Source of the DNA: Ga0077527 sp964531455
GTDB lineage: Bacteria > Pseudomonadota > Gammaproteobacteria > Burkholderiales > SG8-41
NCBI GenBank assembly: GCA_964531455.1
Contig: CAZHFZ010000003.1
Coordinates: forward strand, 45,234-109,233
Reading direction: 5' to 3'
DNA: 64,000 bases
Part shown: positions 1 to 9,271 of the stretch, piece after piece
Layout: the number at the start of each line of letters is the position of its first letter
Position numbering within the stretch: the stretch's first letter is position 1
The notes under the pieces: model-generated
Told to the model about the DNA's origin: nothing
The model's database searches: none
Seen by the model: the letters and a program-made list of their open reading frames with translations, nothing else
Made by a program: the position numbers and the translations under genes

Positions 1-1266
1 GCCTTGTGACTCCAGCAGAGGCAAGGAAAACGAAGGGAAGCCAAGCCATGATCCGTACACGACAAAAGTGCGGCTTCCGCTGTATTCGAAACCGGTGATT
101 GCAGGCCCCGACGATGCCAGTGTCACATAACAATCAGCACCAAGATCAGACAGTAGTTGCCGGCAATGTTGCTGAATGGCGCGACGCTTTTCGAGCAGGC
201 TCCGGTAATCCGCCGCCGTCATCTCCCCTGCACGCTTTATCAACCCGTGTATCCGTTTGCCGATCAGGTCACCAAAACGCGTCAGGTATTCCTCGAACGG
301 CCACTTCATTTCATAAGCAACTATGTCTAGTGCGCCGTCGACATCCCGCTCCAATGCATCCTCGAATGCGGCGATGCGCGGATCATCAGCCTTGCCGACA
401 ACTTCGACACCGGCCTTCTGCAGCGCACGGACCGCTGATTCGAATGCTTCGGTGGTCTCTTGATCGATCTCGTTCCATCCCCTTGTATACAGCCTGACCA
501 GCTTGCGTGGCTTGGCCGCAGCGGGTGGCATATCAGAGGCGCCCTGTAGAAAGCCGTAACCCGGACTGCCCATTCTCAACGAGATCTGGGACGCGATGCG
601 CCATGTATCGCCCAGCGTGGCGCCGATGATGCCCAGGTGATCGCTGGTCGCCGACAAGGGATGTATGCCAGCCATCGGCAACGCGCCGAGCGTCGGCTTG
701 AAACCCACCGCGCCGCAGTATGAAGCCGGACGCAGCGTGGAACCCTGGGTTTGCGTGCCCAGCGCCACTGGAAGCATGCCGGCCCCCACAGCGGCGGCTG
801 ATCCACTCGACGAACCACCAGGCGTCCGCGTCACGTCAAACGGATTGGTTGTCGGTCCCGAAAAACCCACCGCGAACTCGGTTGTCACCGTTTTGCCGAA
901 AATGATCGCTCCGCCTTCGCGCAGTGCATGGACGCAGGCCGCGTCCTGCTGCGACTGCCAGCCCTTGAATGCCGGACTGCCCATCTGCGTCGGCAAGTCA
1001 CGGGTGGACATGATGTCCTTGATGCCCACCGGGCACCCGTCCACCGATGACAGGGGTTGACCAGCCTGATAACGGCGCGTTGAAGCGTCAGCGGCCTTGC
1101 GGGCCGCATCAAAATCCAGGGTGACAAAGGCCTGAAGCTGCGCCTCGCGTTTTTCGACTTGGGCAATACATTGCTCCAGAAAATCGCGCGGCGTCTGACG
1201 TCCGTTCCTGAAATCCGCAATGACTTCTGAAAAAGAAACGATATGCGGATTACGCCATGCCTTCAT
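1..1266 (-). CDS. Amidase-signature family hydrolase (C-terminus cut by window edge)
   Basis: The frame is open from an ATG at 1266 down to base 1, giving 422 codons without a stop. The gene is therefore truncated by the window, not broken. The amidase-signature catalytic triad is visible as Lys83 (VGIKDI), cis-Ser152 (GGSSSGSAAAV) and nucleophile Ser176 (TQGSTLRPA). The 69- and 24-residue spacings are those I recall for malonamidase-type members. The last visible residues (GSWLGFPSFSLPL) are typical of the family's C-terminal third, so only about 20-50 residues should be missing. These enzymes hydrolyse C-N amide bonds in the cytoplasm, and sequence alone does not tell the substrate. The gene is divergent from three Bug receptor genes, which may capture a related carboxylated compound. 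Start chosen because GGGGAAC lies just upstream. Confidence 0.9.
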   Translation of the reverse strand, partial: MKAWRNPHIVSFSEVIADFRNGRQTPRDFLEQCIAQVEKREAQLQAFVTLDFDAARKAADASTRRYQAGQPLSSVDGCPVGIKDIMSTRDLPTQMGSPAFKGWQSQQDAACVHALREGGAIIFGKTVTTEFAVGFSGPTTNPFDVTRTPGGSSSGSAAAVGAGMLPVALGTQTQGSTLRPASYCGAVGFKPTLGALPMAGIHPLSATSDHLGIIGATLGDTWRIASQISLRMGSPGYGFLQGASDMPPAAAKPRKLVRLYTRGWNEIDQETTEAFESAVRALQKAGVEVVGKADDPRIAAFEDALERDVDGALDIVAYEMKWPFEEYLTRFGDLIGKRIHGLIKRAGEMTAADYRSLLEKRRAIQQHCRQLLSDLGADCYVTLASSGPAITGFEYSGSRTFVVYGSWLGFPSFSLPLLESQG

Positions 1267-1427
1267 CTTTTTAGTTCCCCGGTCAAAACAGCTGGTGTGC
1301 GGAAAGTGCTTTGTTATACTTAAATCGGCATCCGTAGTTTGGACCCATTACCGCAATCCCAGTACTGCATGTGCAGCATCCGAAATCAATCGCTCGATTT
1401 TACCCGAGCTCAAGAGGAACATCCGGC
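1267..1427. promoter_or_regulatory. Divergent intergenic region, amidase / Bug receptor
   Basis: This 161-base region separates the minus-strand amidase start from the plus-strand receptor start and must hold both promoters. A TATACT at 1315-1320 is a candidate -10 box for the receptor gene, but no good -35 box sits 16-18 bases upstream of it. AGAGGA at 1413-1418 is the likely ribosome binding site for the receptor ATG at 1428. Confidence 0.35.
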
Positions 1428-2393
1428 ATGAGAACAATCGGCAGGCTCTTCATCATTCCCTTACTCGCGTTTGCCAGCGCTGCATCATTCGCGCAGACCT
1501 ACCCGACCAAAGCCGTGCGCCTGATTGTCCCGTTCCCGCCCGGTGGCAGCACCGACCTGGTTGCGCGCGTCATCGGACAGAAAATGGCCGATTCCTGGGG
1601 AAAACAGGTAGTGATTGACAACCGTCCCGGTGCCAACGGCATGATCGGTTCAGACATTGTCGCCAAAGCCAATCCGGACGGTTACAGCATCGTGCTCGGC
1701 ACCATCGGCCCGATGGCCATCAATGCGAGCCTCTACAAGATGCCTTATGACATCATCAAGGACCTCGCGCCGATCAGCTACACGGCGAACATTGCAAATG
1801 TGCTGGTGGTAAACCCGACACTTGCCGCGAAAGATGTCCGCGAAATGATCGCCCTCGCCAGAACCCGCCCCGGACAACTGACCTTTGGCTCCAGCGGCAC
1901 CGGTGGCGCCCCGCACATGGCCGTCGAGCTGTTCAAGTTGCTGGCCAAAGTCAACATTGTTCATGTGCCCTACAAGGGCGGTGGCCCCGCCATGGCCGAT
2001 CTGGTCAGCGGCCAGATCTCCGGCAGCTTCGCAAGCATGCCTTCGGCAATTGGCTTCATAAAATCCGGAAAGTTGCGCGCGCTTGGGGTCAGCGGCAGCA
2101 AACGTTCGCCGGCCTTGCCAGAGGTGCCTACCGTGTCCGAAGCCGGTGTCAGCGGATTTTCCGTACTCGACTGGCAAGGCCTGTTCACCACGGCGAAAAC
2201 ACCGCCGGAAATCGTCAACAAACTCAATTCTGAAACCGTACGCATCCTGGCATTGCCGGATGTGGTTGACCGACTCACTGCGGCCGGCGTTGATATTCAG
2301 ACAACCACGCCCAAGGCCTGGGGCGATTTCGTTGCTGCTGAAATTTCCAAATGGGGAAAAGTGGTCAAGGAAGCTGGCGTCAAGGTTGAATGA
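1428..2393 (+). CDS. Bug/TctC-family periplasmic solute receptor (1)
   Basis: This encodes a 321-residue extracytoplasmic binding protein of the Bug (Bordetella uptake gene)/TctC family, the receptor component of tripartite tricarboxylate transporters. The N-terminus has a Sec signal peptide (MRTIGRLFIIPLLAFASAASFA) with probable cleavage before QTYPTK. The family hallmarks follow: a VRLIVPFPPGGSTDLVAR motif, then QVVIDNRPGANG, then the central VPYKGGGPAMADLV loop that contacts the carboxylate ligand. An in-frame start exists 57 bases upstream, but ATG 1428 is preferred because AGAGGA precedes it and the signal peptide begins there. No TctA/TctB membrane genes are nearby, so it is an orphan receptor whose ligand cannot be read from the sequence. 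It is first of three tandem paralogues. Confidence 0.93.
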   Translation: MRTIGRLFIIPLLAFASAASFAQTYPTKAVRLIVPFPPGGSTDLVARVIGQKMADSWGKQVVIDNRPGANGMIGSDIVAKANPDGYSIVLGTIGPMAINASLYKMPYDIIKDLAPISYTANIANVLVVNPTLAAKDVREMIALARTRPGQLTFGSSGTGGAPHMAVELFKLLAKVNIVHVPYKGGGPAMADLVSGQISGSFASMPSAIGFIKSGKLRALGVSGSKRSPALPEVPTVSEAGVSGFSVLDWQGLFTTAKTPPEIVNKLNSETVRILALPDVVDRLTAAGVDIQTTTPKAWGDFVAAEISKWGKVVKEAGVKVE

Positions 2394-2520
2394 GGCCTCG
2401 TGGCAAGACCAGTTTTTCAAAATAAATACTTGATTTTATTGATGTATTTTTTTATTGCGCAGCTACGCATTTAGCAATGGCAGCCAAAACAATAAAAACC
2501 GAATAATCAGGAGGATTGCA

Positions 2521-3516
2521 ATGATTGAAGGACAGCAACACTTCAAAACATACCTTGCCCGCGCACTGCTGGCTGCAACGGTGCTGATGGCAACTACAGG
2601 CAGTGCTCACGCCGCGGAGACATTTCCAAACCGGCCCGTACGTTTCATTGTCACCTTCCCGCCAGGCGGCGGGCTTGACTTAATGTCTCGCATCGTCGGC
2701 AGAACCCTCACTGACACCTGGGGACAACAGGTCATCATCGATAACCGCATCGGCGCAGGCGGTACCATAGGCACAGCACTGGCGGCCAAGGCTGCGCCGA
2801 ATGGCTACACCCTGCTTTTTGTATCGTCATCACACGCCATCAATCCGGCGGTCTACCGCAAACTGCCTTACGACACCGAAAAAGAGTTCGTCCCGATCAC
2901 CTTGACGACGCTCGCGCCGCACCTGCTGGTAGTGCATCCGTCTTTTCCGGCCAATACACTGAAGGAACTCATTGCACTGGCCAAGGCCAAGCCGGGCACG
3001 ATTGCCTATGTCTCCGGCGGAGTCGGTTCGTCAACGCATCTGGCAGGGGAATTGCTGAAGTCGATGGCTGGCATTGATCTGCTGCACGTGCCGACCAAAG
3101 GCACCGGTCCGGCCGTTACGGAAATACTGTCCGGCCGAATCCCCATTACGATTGCCACAGTTCCATCGGTTCTGAATCACGTCAAAGCCGGAAAACTGCG
3201 CGCGCTGGGCCTGACTTCGACACGGCGCTCTGCCAGCGCCCCGGAGTATCTGCCGATCGCCGATCAGGGCGTCACCGGCTACGAGGCTGCAAGCTGGCAT
3301 GGCGCCCTCGCACCACGCGGGTTGCCGGAGAATCTGCTCAAGCAATTGAACCGCGACATCAACGCCGCGCTGCTCCAGGATGCCAACAAGGATCGCCTGC
3401 TGCGCGAAGGGCTCGAAGTTGTGGGCAGTACGCCGCAGCAGTTCGCGACGCAGATCAGCACCGAGATCAAACGCTGGAAAAAAGTCGTTGAAACTGCGGG
3501 AATTCCAGTCGAGTAA
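2521..3516 (+). CDS. Bug/TctC-family periplasmic solute receptor (2)
   Basis: This is a second 331-residue Bug receptor, with an n-region of about 12 residues and a hydrophobic segment ending TGSAHA-AE as signal peptide. It carries VRFIVTFPPGGGLDLMSR, QVIIDNRIGAGG and the ligand loop VPTKGTGPAVTEIL. In the last motif a Thr replaces the Tyr of the common VPYKG motif, which hints at a different ligand from its neighbours. ATG 2521 is selected over an in-frame start at 2455 because a perfect AGGAGG (2509-2514) sits 6 bases upstream. It lies 127 bases after receptor 1 and may be co-transcribed or have its own promoter in that AT-rich gap. No transport partners are adjacent. Confidence 0.93.
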   Translation: MIEGQQHFKTYLARALLAATVLMATTGSAHAAETFPNRPVRFIVTFPPGGGLDLMSRIVGRTLTDTWGQQVIIDNRIGAGGTIGTALAAKAAPNGYTLLFVSSSHAINPAVYRKLPYDTEKEFVPITLTTLAPHLLVVHPSFPANTLKELIALAKAKPGTIAYVSGGVGSSTHLAGELLKSMAGIDLLHVPTKGTGPAVTEILSGRIPITIATVPSVLNHVKAGKLRALGLTSTRRSASAPEYLPIADQGVTGYEAASWHGALAPRGLPENLLKQLNRDINAALLQDANKDRLLREGLEVVGSTPQQFATQISTEIKRWKKVVETAGIPVE

Positions 3517-3665
3517 TCCTGCCAAGTTTTTCTGCCGGGCCAGTCAGGCAGTACAGCCGCGATGGAGCCAGCGCAGGCGGCTTTTGATGGGATGCCGGGT
3601 GCTGGCACCAATATTGCTAAATCACGGGGGAACTATCCCGTGAATTAACTACTGGTATCCCATCG

Positions 3666-4640
3666 ATGAAACCATCTGCTCGCGCTTCCTGCATCCCCTT
3701 GCTGGCCGCAGCCATGCTGTGTGCGGTGCCAGCTCATGCCCAGACCTACCCCGCAAAACAGGTACGCATGATCGTACCGTTTCCACCTGGAGGCATTTCA
3801 GACACTCTGGCCCGTGTAACCGCTCAGCAATTGAGTGAGTCGCTATCCCAGCAGTTCGTCGTGGACAACCGGCCTGGCGCCGGTACCACACTCGCAGCGG
3901 ACATCGTTTCAAAAGCACCGCCTGACGGGTATACGCTCTACTTTACCGACGTGACAACCCACGCGATCAACGCCTCGCTGTATTCAAAATTACCGTTTGA
4001 TCCGGTGAAAGACTTCACTGCCATCTCCCTGGTCGCGCAAACCCCGTTGGTGCTGGTTGTTCACCCGTCGATGCCGGTGAAGTCGGTAGGCGATCTGATT
4101 GCACTGGCCAAATCGAAGCCCGATGCCATCGTCTATGCGTCATCCGGCAACGGCACCATCATTCATCTTGCAATGGAAGCCATACGCGCCCAGGCTGGCA
4201 TCAAAATGGTGCACGCGCCCTATAAAGGGAGTGCGCCTGCGGCAGCCTCCGTCCTTAGCGGCGAGACTGCGGCCTCCTACACTACAACGCCCGCAGCGCT
4301 GCCCTATACAAAAACCGGCCGTTTGCGGGCGATTGGTGTCAGCAGCGCCAAACGCTCACCCATCCTGCCCGATGTGCCGGCGATTGGCGAAACCTTGAAG
4401 GGATACGACATTATTCTTTACAGCGGCCTGTTCGCACCGGCCGGCCTTGCACAGGGCATCACCACCAGACTCAACACCGAGGTTGGAAACATGCTCAAAC
4501 TGCCGAAGGTGCAGGAACAGTGGGCCCGTTACGGCGCAGCGCCGGTAAGCATGACGCCCGCACAAGTCACTGAACACGTGAGGTCCGAGATCAGCAAATT
4601 CGCGGTCGTGGTGAAAGCCTCCGGCGCGCGTATCGATTGA
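3666..4640 (+). CDS. Bug/TctC-family periplasmic solute receptor (3)
   Basis: This is a 324-residue Bug receptor with a clear signal peptide (MKPSARASCIPLLAAAMLCA, cleavage about VPAHA-QTYPAK). Family motifs are VRMIVPFPPGGISDTLAR, QFVVDNRPGAGT and the loop APYKGSAPAAASVL. It is the third tandem copy, 149 bases after receptor 2, and converges on the oxidoreductase operon, which ends 31 bases further on. The three copies are clearly diverged, so this is an old expansion and not a recent tandem duplication. I see no strong Shine-Dalgarno in front of ATG 3666. The ligand is unknown; known family members bind di- and tricarboxylates, amino acids, nicotinate and terephthalate. Confidence 0.92.
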   Translation: MKPSARASCIPLLAAAMLCAVPAHAQTYPAKQVRMIVPFPPGGISDTLARVTAQQLSESLSQQFVVDNRPGAGTTLAADIVSKAPPDGYTLYFTDVTTHAINASLYSKLPFDPVKDFTAISLVAQTPLVLVVHPSMPVKSVGDLIALAKSKPDAIVYASSGNGTIIHLAMEAIRAQAGIKMVHAPYKGSAPAAASVLSGETAASYTTTPAALPYTKTGRLRAIGVSSAKRSPILPDVPAIGETLKGYDIILYSGLFAPAGLAQGITTRLNTEVGNMLKLPKVQEQWARYGAAPVSMTPAQVTEHVRSEISKFAVVVKASGARID

Positions 4641-4671
4641 TTGCAGGCGGCACATTCGTGCCGCCTCTACT

Positions 4672-6306
4672 TCATACCGTTTCCGGCACCATCTCGATCG
4701 CGCCGCAAGGGCATTCCGCTGCACAGACGCCACAGCCCTTGCAGTAGTCGTAGTTGAACTGGAAACGCTTGCCGGCACCGAGCTTGATCACGGCATTGTC
4801 AGGACAGACGCCGTAACAGTTGTCGCATTCGAAACAGTTTCCGCAACTCAGGCAGCGCCGTGCTTCGAACAAGGCATTGTCCTCCGTCAAGCCGCCCTGC
4901 ACTTCGTCGAAGCTGCTGGTCCTGCGGGCAATTTCCAGTTGCGGCCGCACCGTCTTCGGTGCGTCGCTGTAATACCAGGTATTGATGCGCTCAAAACTTG
5001 CCGGCGCGTGTTTCGAGGCAAGCACCGGCACCACACCGCGCAGCCACGCGTCGATATGCCGCGCCGCTTTTTTGCCATGTCCCACTGCAACGGTCACATT
5101 GCGTTCCGCCGGCACCATGTCGCCGCCCGCAAAAAGCCCGGCATGTCCGGTCATCAACGTTGCCGGATCAACCTGCACCACGCCATCCTTGATTTCCAGC
5201 CCGGGCACGCCTTCAAGCAGCGACAGATCGACATCCTGTCCCAAAGCCAGAACCAGCGAGTCAGCCTCCAGCGTTTCGAGCTCACCGGTGGGTTGCGGAT
5301 TGCCCTTTTCATCAAGAACCATTTTTTCGATGGTCAATGCACCTTCATTCGCCTGACGGATGGTCGACAGCCATTTCACCATCACGCCCTCCTGCAGCGC
5401 TTCCTCCACCTCAAAATCATGTGCGGGCATGCGTTCACGGGTGCGGCGGTAAACAATGATGGCCTCAGTCGCACCCAGGCGTTTTGCCGTTCGCGCGACG
5501 TCAATAGCCGTATTTCCTCCGCCGTAAACCACTACCCGGCGGCCAAGCATCGGCTTGTCTTCGCCCTCCATTGACCGCAACACCGCAACGGCGTCAAGGA
5601 TGCGCGAAGAATCCTTGGCCGGTATATACGCCCGTTTGGCGATATGCGCACCGACTGCAAGAAAAGTCGCGTCAAATACGCCTTCACGCATGGCATCAAG
5701 GATATTGGCGACACGGGCATTCAATTCAACTTTCACGCCCATCGCCATCACACGCTTCATTTCAGCTTCCAGCACATCCCGCGGCAGCCGGTATTTCGGG
5801 ATCCCGAAACGCATCATGCCGCCGAGCAGCGGGCCGGCCTCTTTCACTGTGACTCGATGCCCTAACCGGCGCAGATGGTAAGCCGCTGACATGCCCGACG
5901 GCCCCGCCCCCACCACCAGCACATGTTTTCCGGATTCTTTTTCGGGTGGCTTGAACTGCCAGCCGCGCTTCAGGGCCTCATCGCCGAGAAAACGTTCCAC
6001 CGAATTGATTCCGACGGCCGCATCAATCTTGCCGCGATTGCAGGCACCCTCGCAGCTGTGATAACAGACGCGCCCCATGATTGCCGGAAACGGATTGTCA
6101 CGGGTCAGGTGATGCCAGGCGGCCTCGTAGTCACCACTTTCCGCCTGGAACAGCCAGCCCTGAATGTCCTCACCGGCTGGGCACTGCGCATTGCACGGTG
6201 GCAGCCGATCCACATACACCGGGCGTTCGGTGCGCCAGGTTCCGGTCTTGTTGGCCAGTGACGATCCAGGATCCAGGGTAATCGCAAACGGTTTCTGCAT
6301 GGTCAT
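4672..6306 (-). CDS. GltD-like FAD/NAD(P) oxidoreductase fused to 2x[4Fe-4S] ferredoxin
   Basis: This 544-residue electron-transfer subunit belongs to a 2-oxoacid oxidoreductase complex. The N-terminal third carries the cysteine-rich Fe-S domain seen in glutamate synthase small subunit and dihydropyrimidine dehydrogenase (LPPCNAQCPAGEDI, GRVCYHSCEGACNRG). The middle has two Rossmann folds: VLVVGAGPSGMSAAYHL for FAD and VVVYGGGNTAIDVART for NAD(P)H. The C-terminus holds cysteine clusters CLSCGNCFECDNCYGVCP and CKGCGVCAAECPCGA for two [4Fe-4S] centres. It is last in the operon; its ATG at 6306 overlaps the beta-subunit stop by 4 bases (ATGA). The fusion means the complex can pass electrons directly to or from NAD(P) instead of only to free ferredoxin. 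PadH of phenylglyoxylate dehydrogenase is a related arrangement. Confidence 0.9.
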   Translation of the reverse strand: MTMQKPFAITLDPGSSLANKTGTWRTERPVYVDRLPPCNAQCPAGEDIQGWLFQAESGDYEAAWHHLTRDNPFPAIMGRVCYHSCEGACNRGKIDAAVGINSVERFLGDEALKRGWQFKPPEKESGKHVLVVGAGPSGMSAAYHLRRLGHRVTVKEAGPLLGGMMRFGIPKYRLPRDVLEAEMKRVMAMGVKVELNARVANILDAMREGVFDATFLAVGAHIAKRAYIPAKDSSRILDAVAVLRSMEGEDKPMLGRRVVVYGGGNTAIDVARTAKRLGATEAIIVYRRTRERMPAHDFEVEEALQEGVMVKWLSTIRQANEGALTIEKMVLDEKGNPQPTGELETLEADSLVLALGQDVDLSLLEGVPGLEIKDGVVQVDPATLMTGHAGLFAGGDMVPAERNVTVAVGHGKKAARHIDAWLRGVVPVLASKHAPASFERINTWYYSDAPKTVRPQLEIARRTSSFDEVQGGLTEDNALFEARRCLSCGNCFECDNCYGVCPDNAVIKLGAGKRFQFNYDYCKGCGVCAAECPCGAIEMVPETV

Positions 6307-7298
6307 TGCGCGTCCTCCAGCAATCCGAAACGCCTGATATTGCGATCAGCCTTCGCCTGTATTAATTCCAGTACATGCGGATTTGCTTTGGCAGCAAAAA
6401 CATGGGCAAAGCGTTTTTGCGGCCGCAAGTATTCTTCAACCGGCACACGGTGACGGATTTTGGTGACTGCGGTAACTTCGCCGCGCTCGGCCTCGAACAC
6501 CGGGAACAGCCCGGTTTCCCGGGCCAGACGCGCCAGTTTGATCGTGTCCTGGCTCGCCGCACCCCAACCCAGAGGACAGGGCACCAGAATGTGCAGGTAA
6601 CGCGCACCGTGCATGGTCATTGCCCGCTCGACCTTGGCTTCGAGATCGCGCAAATCCGCAACAGTGGCTGTGGCAACGTAGGGAATTTCATGCGCCATGG
6701 CAATCAGCGGCACGTTTTTTCCCTGACCGAACAGCGCACCCGGGTCCGTGCCGACCGCCATGGTCGTTGCAGTACGCGCGGCCGGCGGTGTCGCCGAACT
6801 GCGCTGGACACCCGTGTTCATATAGGCCTCGTTGTCGTAACAAATGTAAAGCACGTCATCGTTACGCTCGAACATGCCCGACAGACAGCCGAATCCGATG
6901 TCTGTCGTACCACCATCACCGCCCTGCGCAATCACCCTGACGTCGTGACGTCCCTTGACCTTCATCGCGGCTGCAATTCCGGTACCCACTGCGGCGGCGT
7001 TGCCAAACAGCGAATGAATCCACGGCAGCTGCCATGAGGTTTCGGGATATGGTGTTGAAAACACCTCCAGACAACCCGTCGCATTGGCGGCGATCAACTG
7101 GCCTTTGGTCGCGCGCATCGCCGCGTCAACGGCATATCGGGCACCCAGCGCCTCCCCGCATCCTTGGCAGGCACGGTGCCCGGAGTTCAGCGAATTGCTG
7201 CGTTCCAGCGAGGACTGAACGCTGCGTTGCTCCGGCGACAACAGGCGATTGCCGACAGTAAAAGTGCCGGTCTGGTAAAACTTGATGGGGGCAGTCAT
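6303..7298 (-). CDS. porB: 2-oxoacid:ferredoxin oxidoreductase, beta (TPP) subunit
   Basis: This 331-residue thiamine-diphosphate subunit has ACQGCGEALGARY near the N-terminus, then NATGCLEVFSTPYPETSW. The TPP motif begins at GDGGTTDIGFG and ends with NEAYMNTG. The NTGVQRSSATP segment is the pattern I know from pyruvate-type PorB. I prefer ATG 7298 to the in-frame start at 7334. AAGGTG lies 7 bases before it, it starts 2 bases beyond the alpha-subunit stop codon, and the upstream residues have no counterpart in the family. It pairs with the alpha subunit encoded just upstream to decarboxylate a 2-oxoacid and make acyl-CoA. The substrate (pyruvate, 2-oxoglutarate or an aryl-glyoxylate) cannot be fixed from the sequence. 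Confidence 0.9.
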   Translation of the reverse strand: MTAPIKFYQTGTFTVGNRLLSPEQRSVQSSLERSNSLNSGHRACQGCGEALGARYAVDAAMRATKGQLIAANATGCLEVFSTPYPETSWQLPWIHSLFGNAAAVGTGIAAAMKVKGRHDVRVIAQGGDGGTTDIGFGCLSGMFERNDDVLYICYDNEAYMNTGVQRSSATPPAARTATTMAVGTDPGALFGQGKNVPLIAMAHEIPYVATATVADLRDLEAKVERAMTMHGARYLHILVPCPLGWGAASQDTIKLARLARETGLFPVFEAERGEVTAVTKIRHRVPVEEYLRPQKRFAHVFAAKANPHVLELIQAKADRNIRRFGLLEDAQ

Positions 7299-7299
7299 G

Positions 7300-8553
7300 T
7301 CAGTGCACCTTGGAAGCGACGGTACCGACATCACGCAGCAGATTCTCGGCGATCGGTCCGCTGCGCCGCGTTGCGGCCTCCCGCTCCAGTTGCCGGTTGA
7401 CGATGCGCCAATCGAGATCCATGAAAGTCAGCGGCTGCAGTTTGTCGGCGATGGCATCGCGCAAGGTCCGGACCAACGAAGCTTTGGTAATGGCGCGACC
7501 GCCGAGTCCTGCAACGACGGTGTAACCATGCAAATGCAGACCTGACAGTGCCAGCCGCACATCTGTGGATACCACTCCGCCCAGACCAACGGAAAAACTT
7601 TTCTCCAGAACAACTACGCGCTTGGCCCCCTGCAATACGCCACGAACCGCAGCCAGTGGAAACGGCCGGAAGGAATGGATACCCATCACACCGACTTTCT
7701 GCCCGTCGTTGCGCAACTCATCCACGGTATCCTTCAGCGTACCCAGCACTGATCCCAGTGCGACCACGATGGTCTCAGCATCCTCACAGCGGTAGCCGCG
7801 CACCAGCCCCCCCGAATTACGACCAAAACGCTGGGCAAATTCAGCAGCAATCTCCGGTATGCGCTCCAGCGCCATCGTCTGTTTGGCATGCGCCAGATAA
7901 CGCACTTCCATGAAGGCTTCGGGACCCACCATGGCACCGATGGAAACCGGATCTGCGGGATCCAGCACTTGACGCGGCTCATATACCGGCAAAAATGCAT
8001 CCACTTCAGCCTGTGCCGGCATGTCAACACGTTCGTAGGCATGGGTCAGGATGAAACCATCCATGCAGACCATCACCGGCATCGACAACTCCTCACCGAG
8101 TTTGAACGCCTGAATATGCAAATCAAGCGCCTCCTGATTGCTCTCGGCAAACAGCTGAATCCAGCCGCAGTCGCGCTGACTCATTGAGTCGCTGTGGTCG
8201 TTCCAGATATTGATCGGCGCGCCGATGGCCCGATTGGCCACGGTCATCACGATGGGCAAACCGAGGCCCGATGCGTTGTAGATGGCCTCGGCCATGAACA
8301 GCAAACCCTGACTCGCCGTTGCGGTGTAGCTGCGCGCACCGGCAGCCGAAGCGCCGATCGCCACGCTCATCGCGGAAAATTCGCTTTCGACATTGATGAA
8401 CTCGCAGGGATTGAGTTCACCGCTTTTCACCAGTTCACCGAGCCCTTCGACAATATGAGTCTGAGGGGAAATCGGATAAGCGCAGATCACTTCGGGCCGG
8501 CATAACGCAACAGCCTCGGCCACGGCGCGCGAGCCTTCAATCTGCTTTTGCAT
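7300..8553 (-). CDS. porA: 2-oxoacid:ferredoxin oxidoreductase, alpha subunit
   Basis: This encodes a 417-residue alpha subunit. The N-terminal pyrimidine-binding domain shows AYPISPQTHIVEGLGEL and NVESEFSAMSVAIGASAAGARSYTATASQGL, both diagnostic of PorA/VorA. The Glu in VESEFSAM is the residue that activates the TPP aminopyrimidine in this family. Domain II includes VVALGSVLGTLKDTVDELR and RPFPLAAVRGVLQGAKRVVVLEKS. The start codon overlaps the end of the gamma gene by 17 bases, with GGAG about 8 bases upstream inside the gamma coding sequence, which indicates translational coupling. The overlap order gamma-alpha-beta-FAD/Fe-S on one strand shows a single transcription unit. Confidence 0.9.
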   Translation of the reverse strand: MQKQIEGSRAVAEAVALCRPEVICAYPISPQTHIVEGLGELVKSGELNPCEFINVESEFSAMSVAIGASAAGARSYTATASQGLLFMAEAIYNASGLGLPIVMTVANRAIGAPINIWNDHSDSMSQRDCGWIQLFAESNQEALDLHIQAFKLGEELSMPVMVCMDGFILTHAYERVDMPAQAEVDAFLPVYEPRQVLDPADPVSIGAMVGPEAFMEVRYLAHAKQTMALERIPEIAAEFAQRFGRNSGGLVRGYRCEDAETIVVALGSVLGTLKDTVDELRNDGQKVGVMGIHSFRPFPLAAVRGVLQGAKRVVVLEKSFSVGLGGVVSTDVRLALSGLHLHGYTVVAGLGGRAITKASLVRTLRDAIADKLQPLTFMDLDWRIVNRQLEREAATRRSGPIAENLLRDVGTVASKVH

Positions 8554-9127
8554 GGCTCAGCTCCATTAATTCGTTCTTGATGTATTCATAAGCCTCGGCG
8601 GCGGCGGCAACATTGCCGTCAGCCACTTTTCCGCTGAACTTGTCGCGTATGGCATGTGAAACGGCATCGAGCGTGATCAATCCCGACAATGCAGCGAACC
8701 CGCCCAACAGAACGGCATTGGCCATCGGGCGTCCCAGGTGCTTCATCGCAATCTCAGTCGCAGGCACATTGGTCAGGCGCTCATGGCGGAAACGCTGCGT
8801 AATGTCGCCGACACCCAGTTCATCAAAACTGCGCGTACTGTTGATCAGCACATAACCGTCGGGGTTCAATCCCTGGAAAACATCGACCTGATGTAGCAGC
8901 GTGGGGTCCTGGATGATCAGCACATCCGGCGCGAGAATGGGTTCACGCAACCGGATCTCGCGGTCATCGATACGGCAAAAGGCAACCACAGGCGCACCTG
9001 TGCGCTCCGAACCGAAACTGGGAAACGCCATGGCATGGCGACCCTGCTCGAATGCGGCAATCGACAGCATCTCTGCCGCCGTCACCACCCCCTGCCCTCC
9101 ACGACCGTGAAATCGCACTTGCAGCAT
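8537..9127 (-). CDS. porG: 2-oxoacid:ferredoxin oxidoreductase, gamma subunit
   Basis: This 196-residue gamma subunit has the family start (LQVRFHGRGGQGVVTAAEML) followed by FPSFGSERTGAPV, matching PorG/IorB-type gamma domains that complete the CoA-binding side of the enzyme. It is first in the operon, and AGGAGG about 11 bases before ATG 9127 serves as ribosome binding site. No separate small ferredoxin-like delta gene exists; that function is carried by the fused subunit at 4672-6306. The 145 bases between this gene and the upstream universal stress protein gene could hold a promoter, but I see no clear one. Confidence 0.9.
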   Translation of the reverse strand: MLQVRFHGRGGQGVVTAAEMLSIAAFEQGRHAMAFPSFGSERTGAPVVAFCRIDDREIRLREPILAPDVLIIQDPTLLHQVDVFQGLNPDGYVLINSTRSFDELGVGDITQRFRHERLTNVPATEIAMKHLGRPMANAVLLGGFAALSGLITLDAVSHAIRDKFSGKVADGNVAAAAEAYEYIKNELMELSHAKAD

Positions 9128-9271
9128 CTGCCGTCACTCCTCCTGTGAACCGCAGACCATTCTTTTCGCTACCGGCAATCCACGCTTTGATCTGAATCAA
9201 TTCCGACCGTATTGCACCAAGCAGGAATTGCGTCTGTTGACGCCAGCCGGAAGCGGCTGGTGGATATCCGC

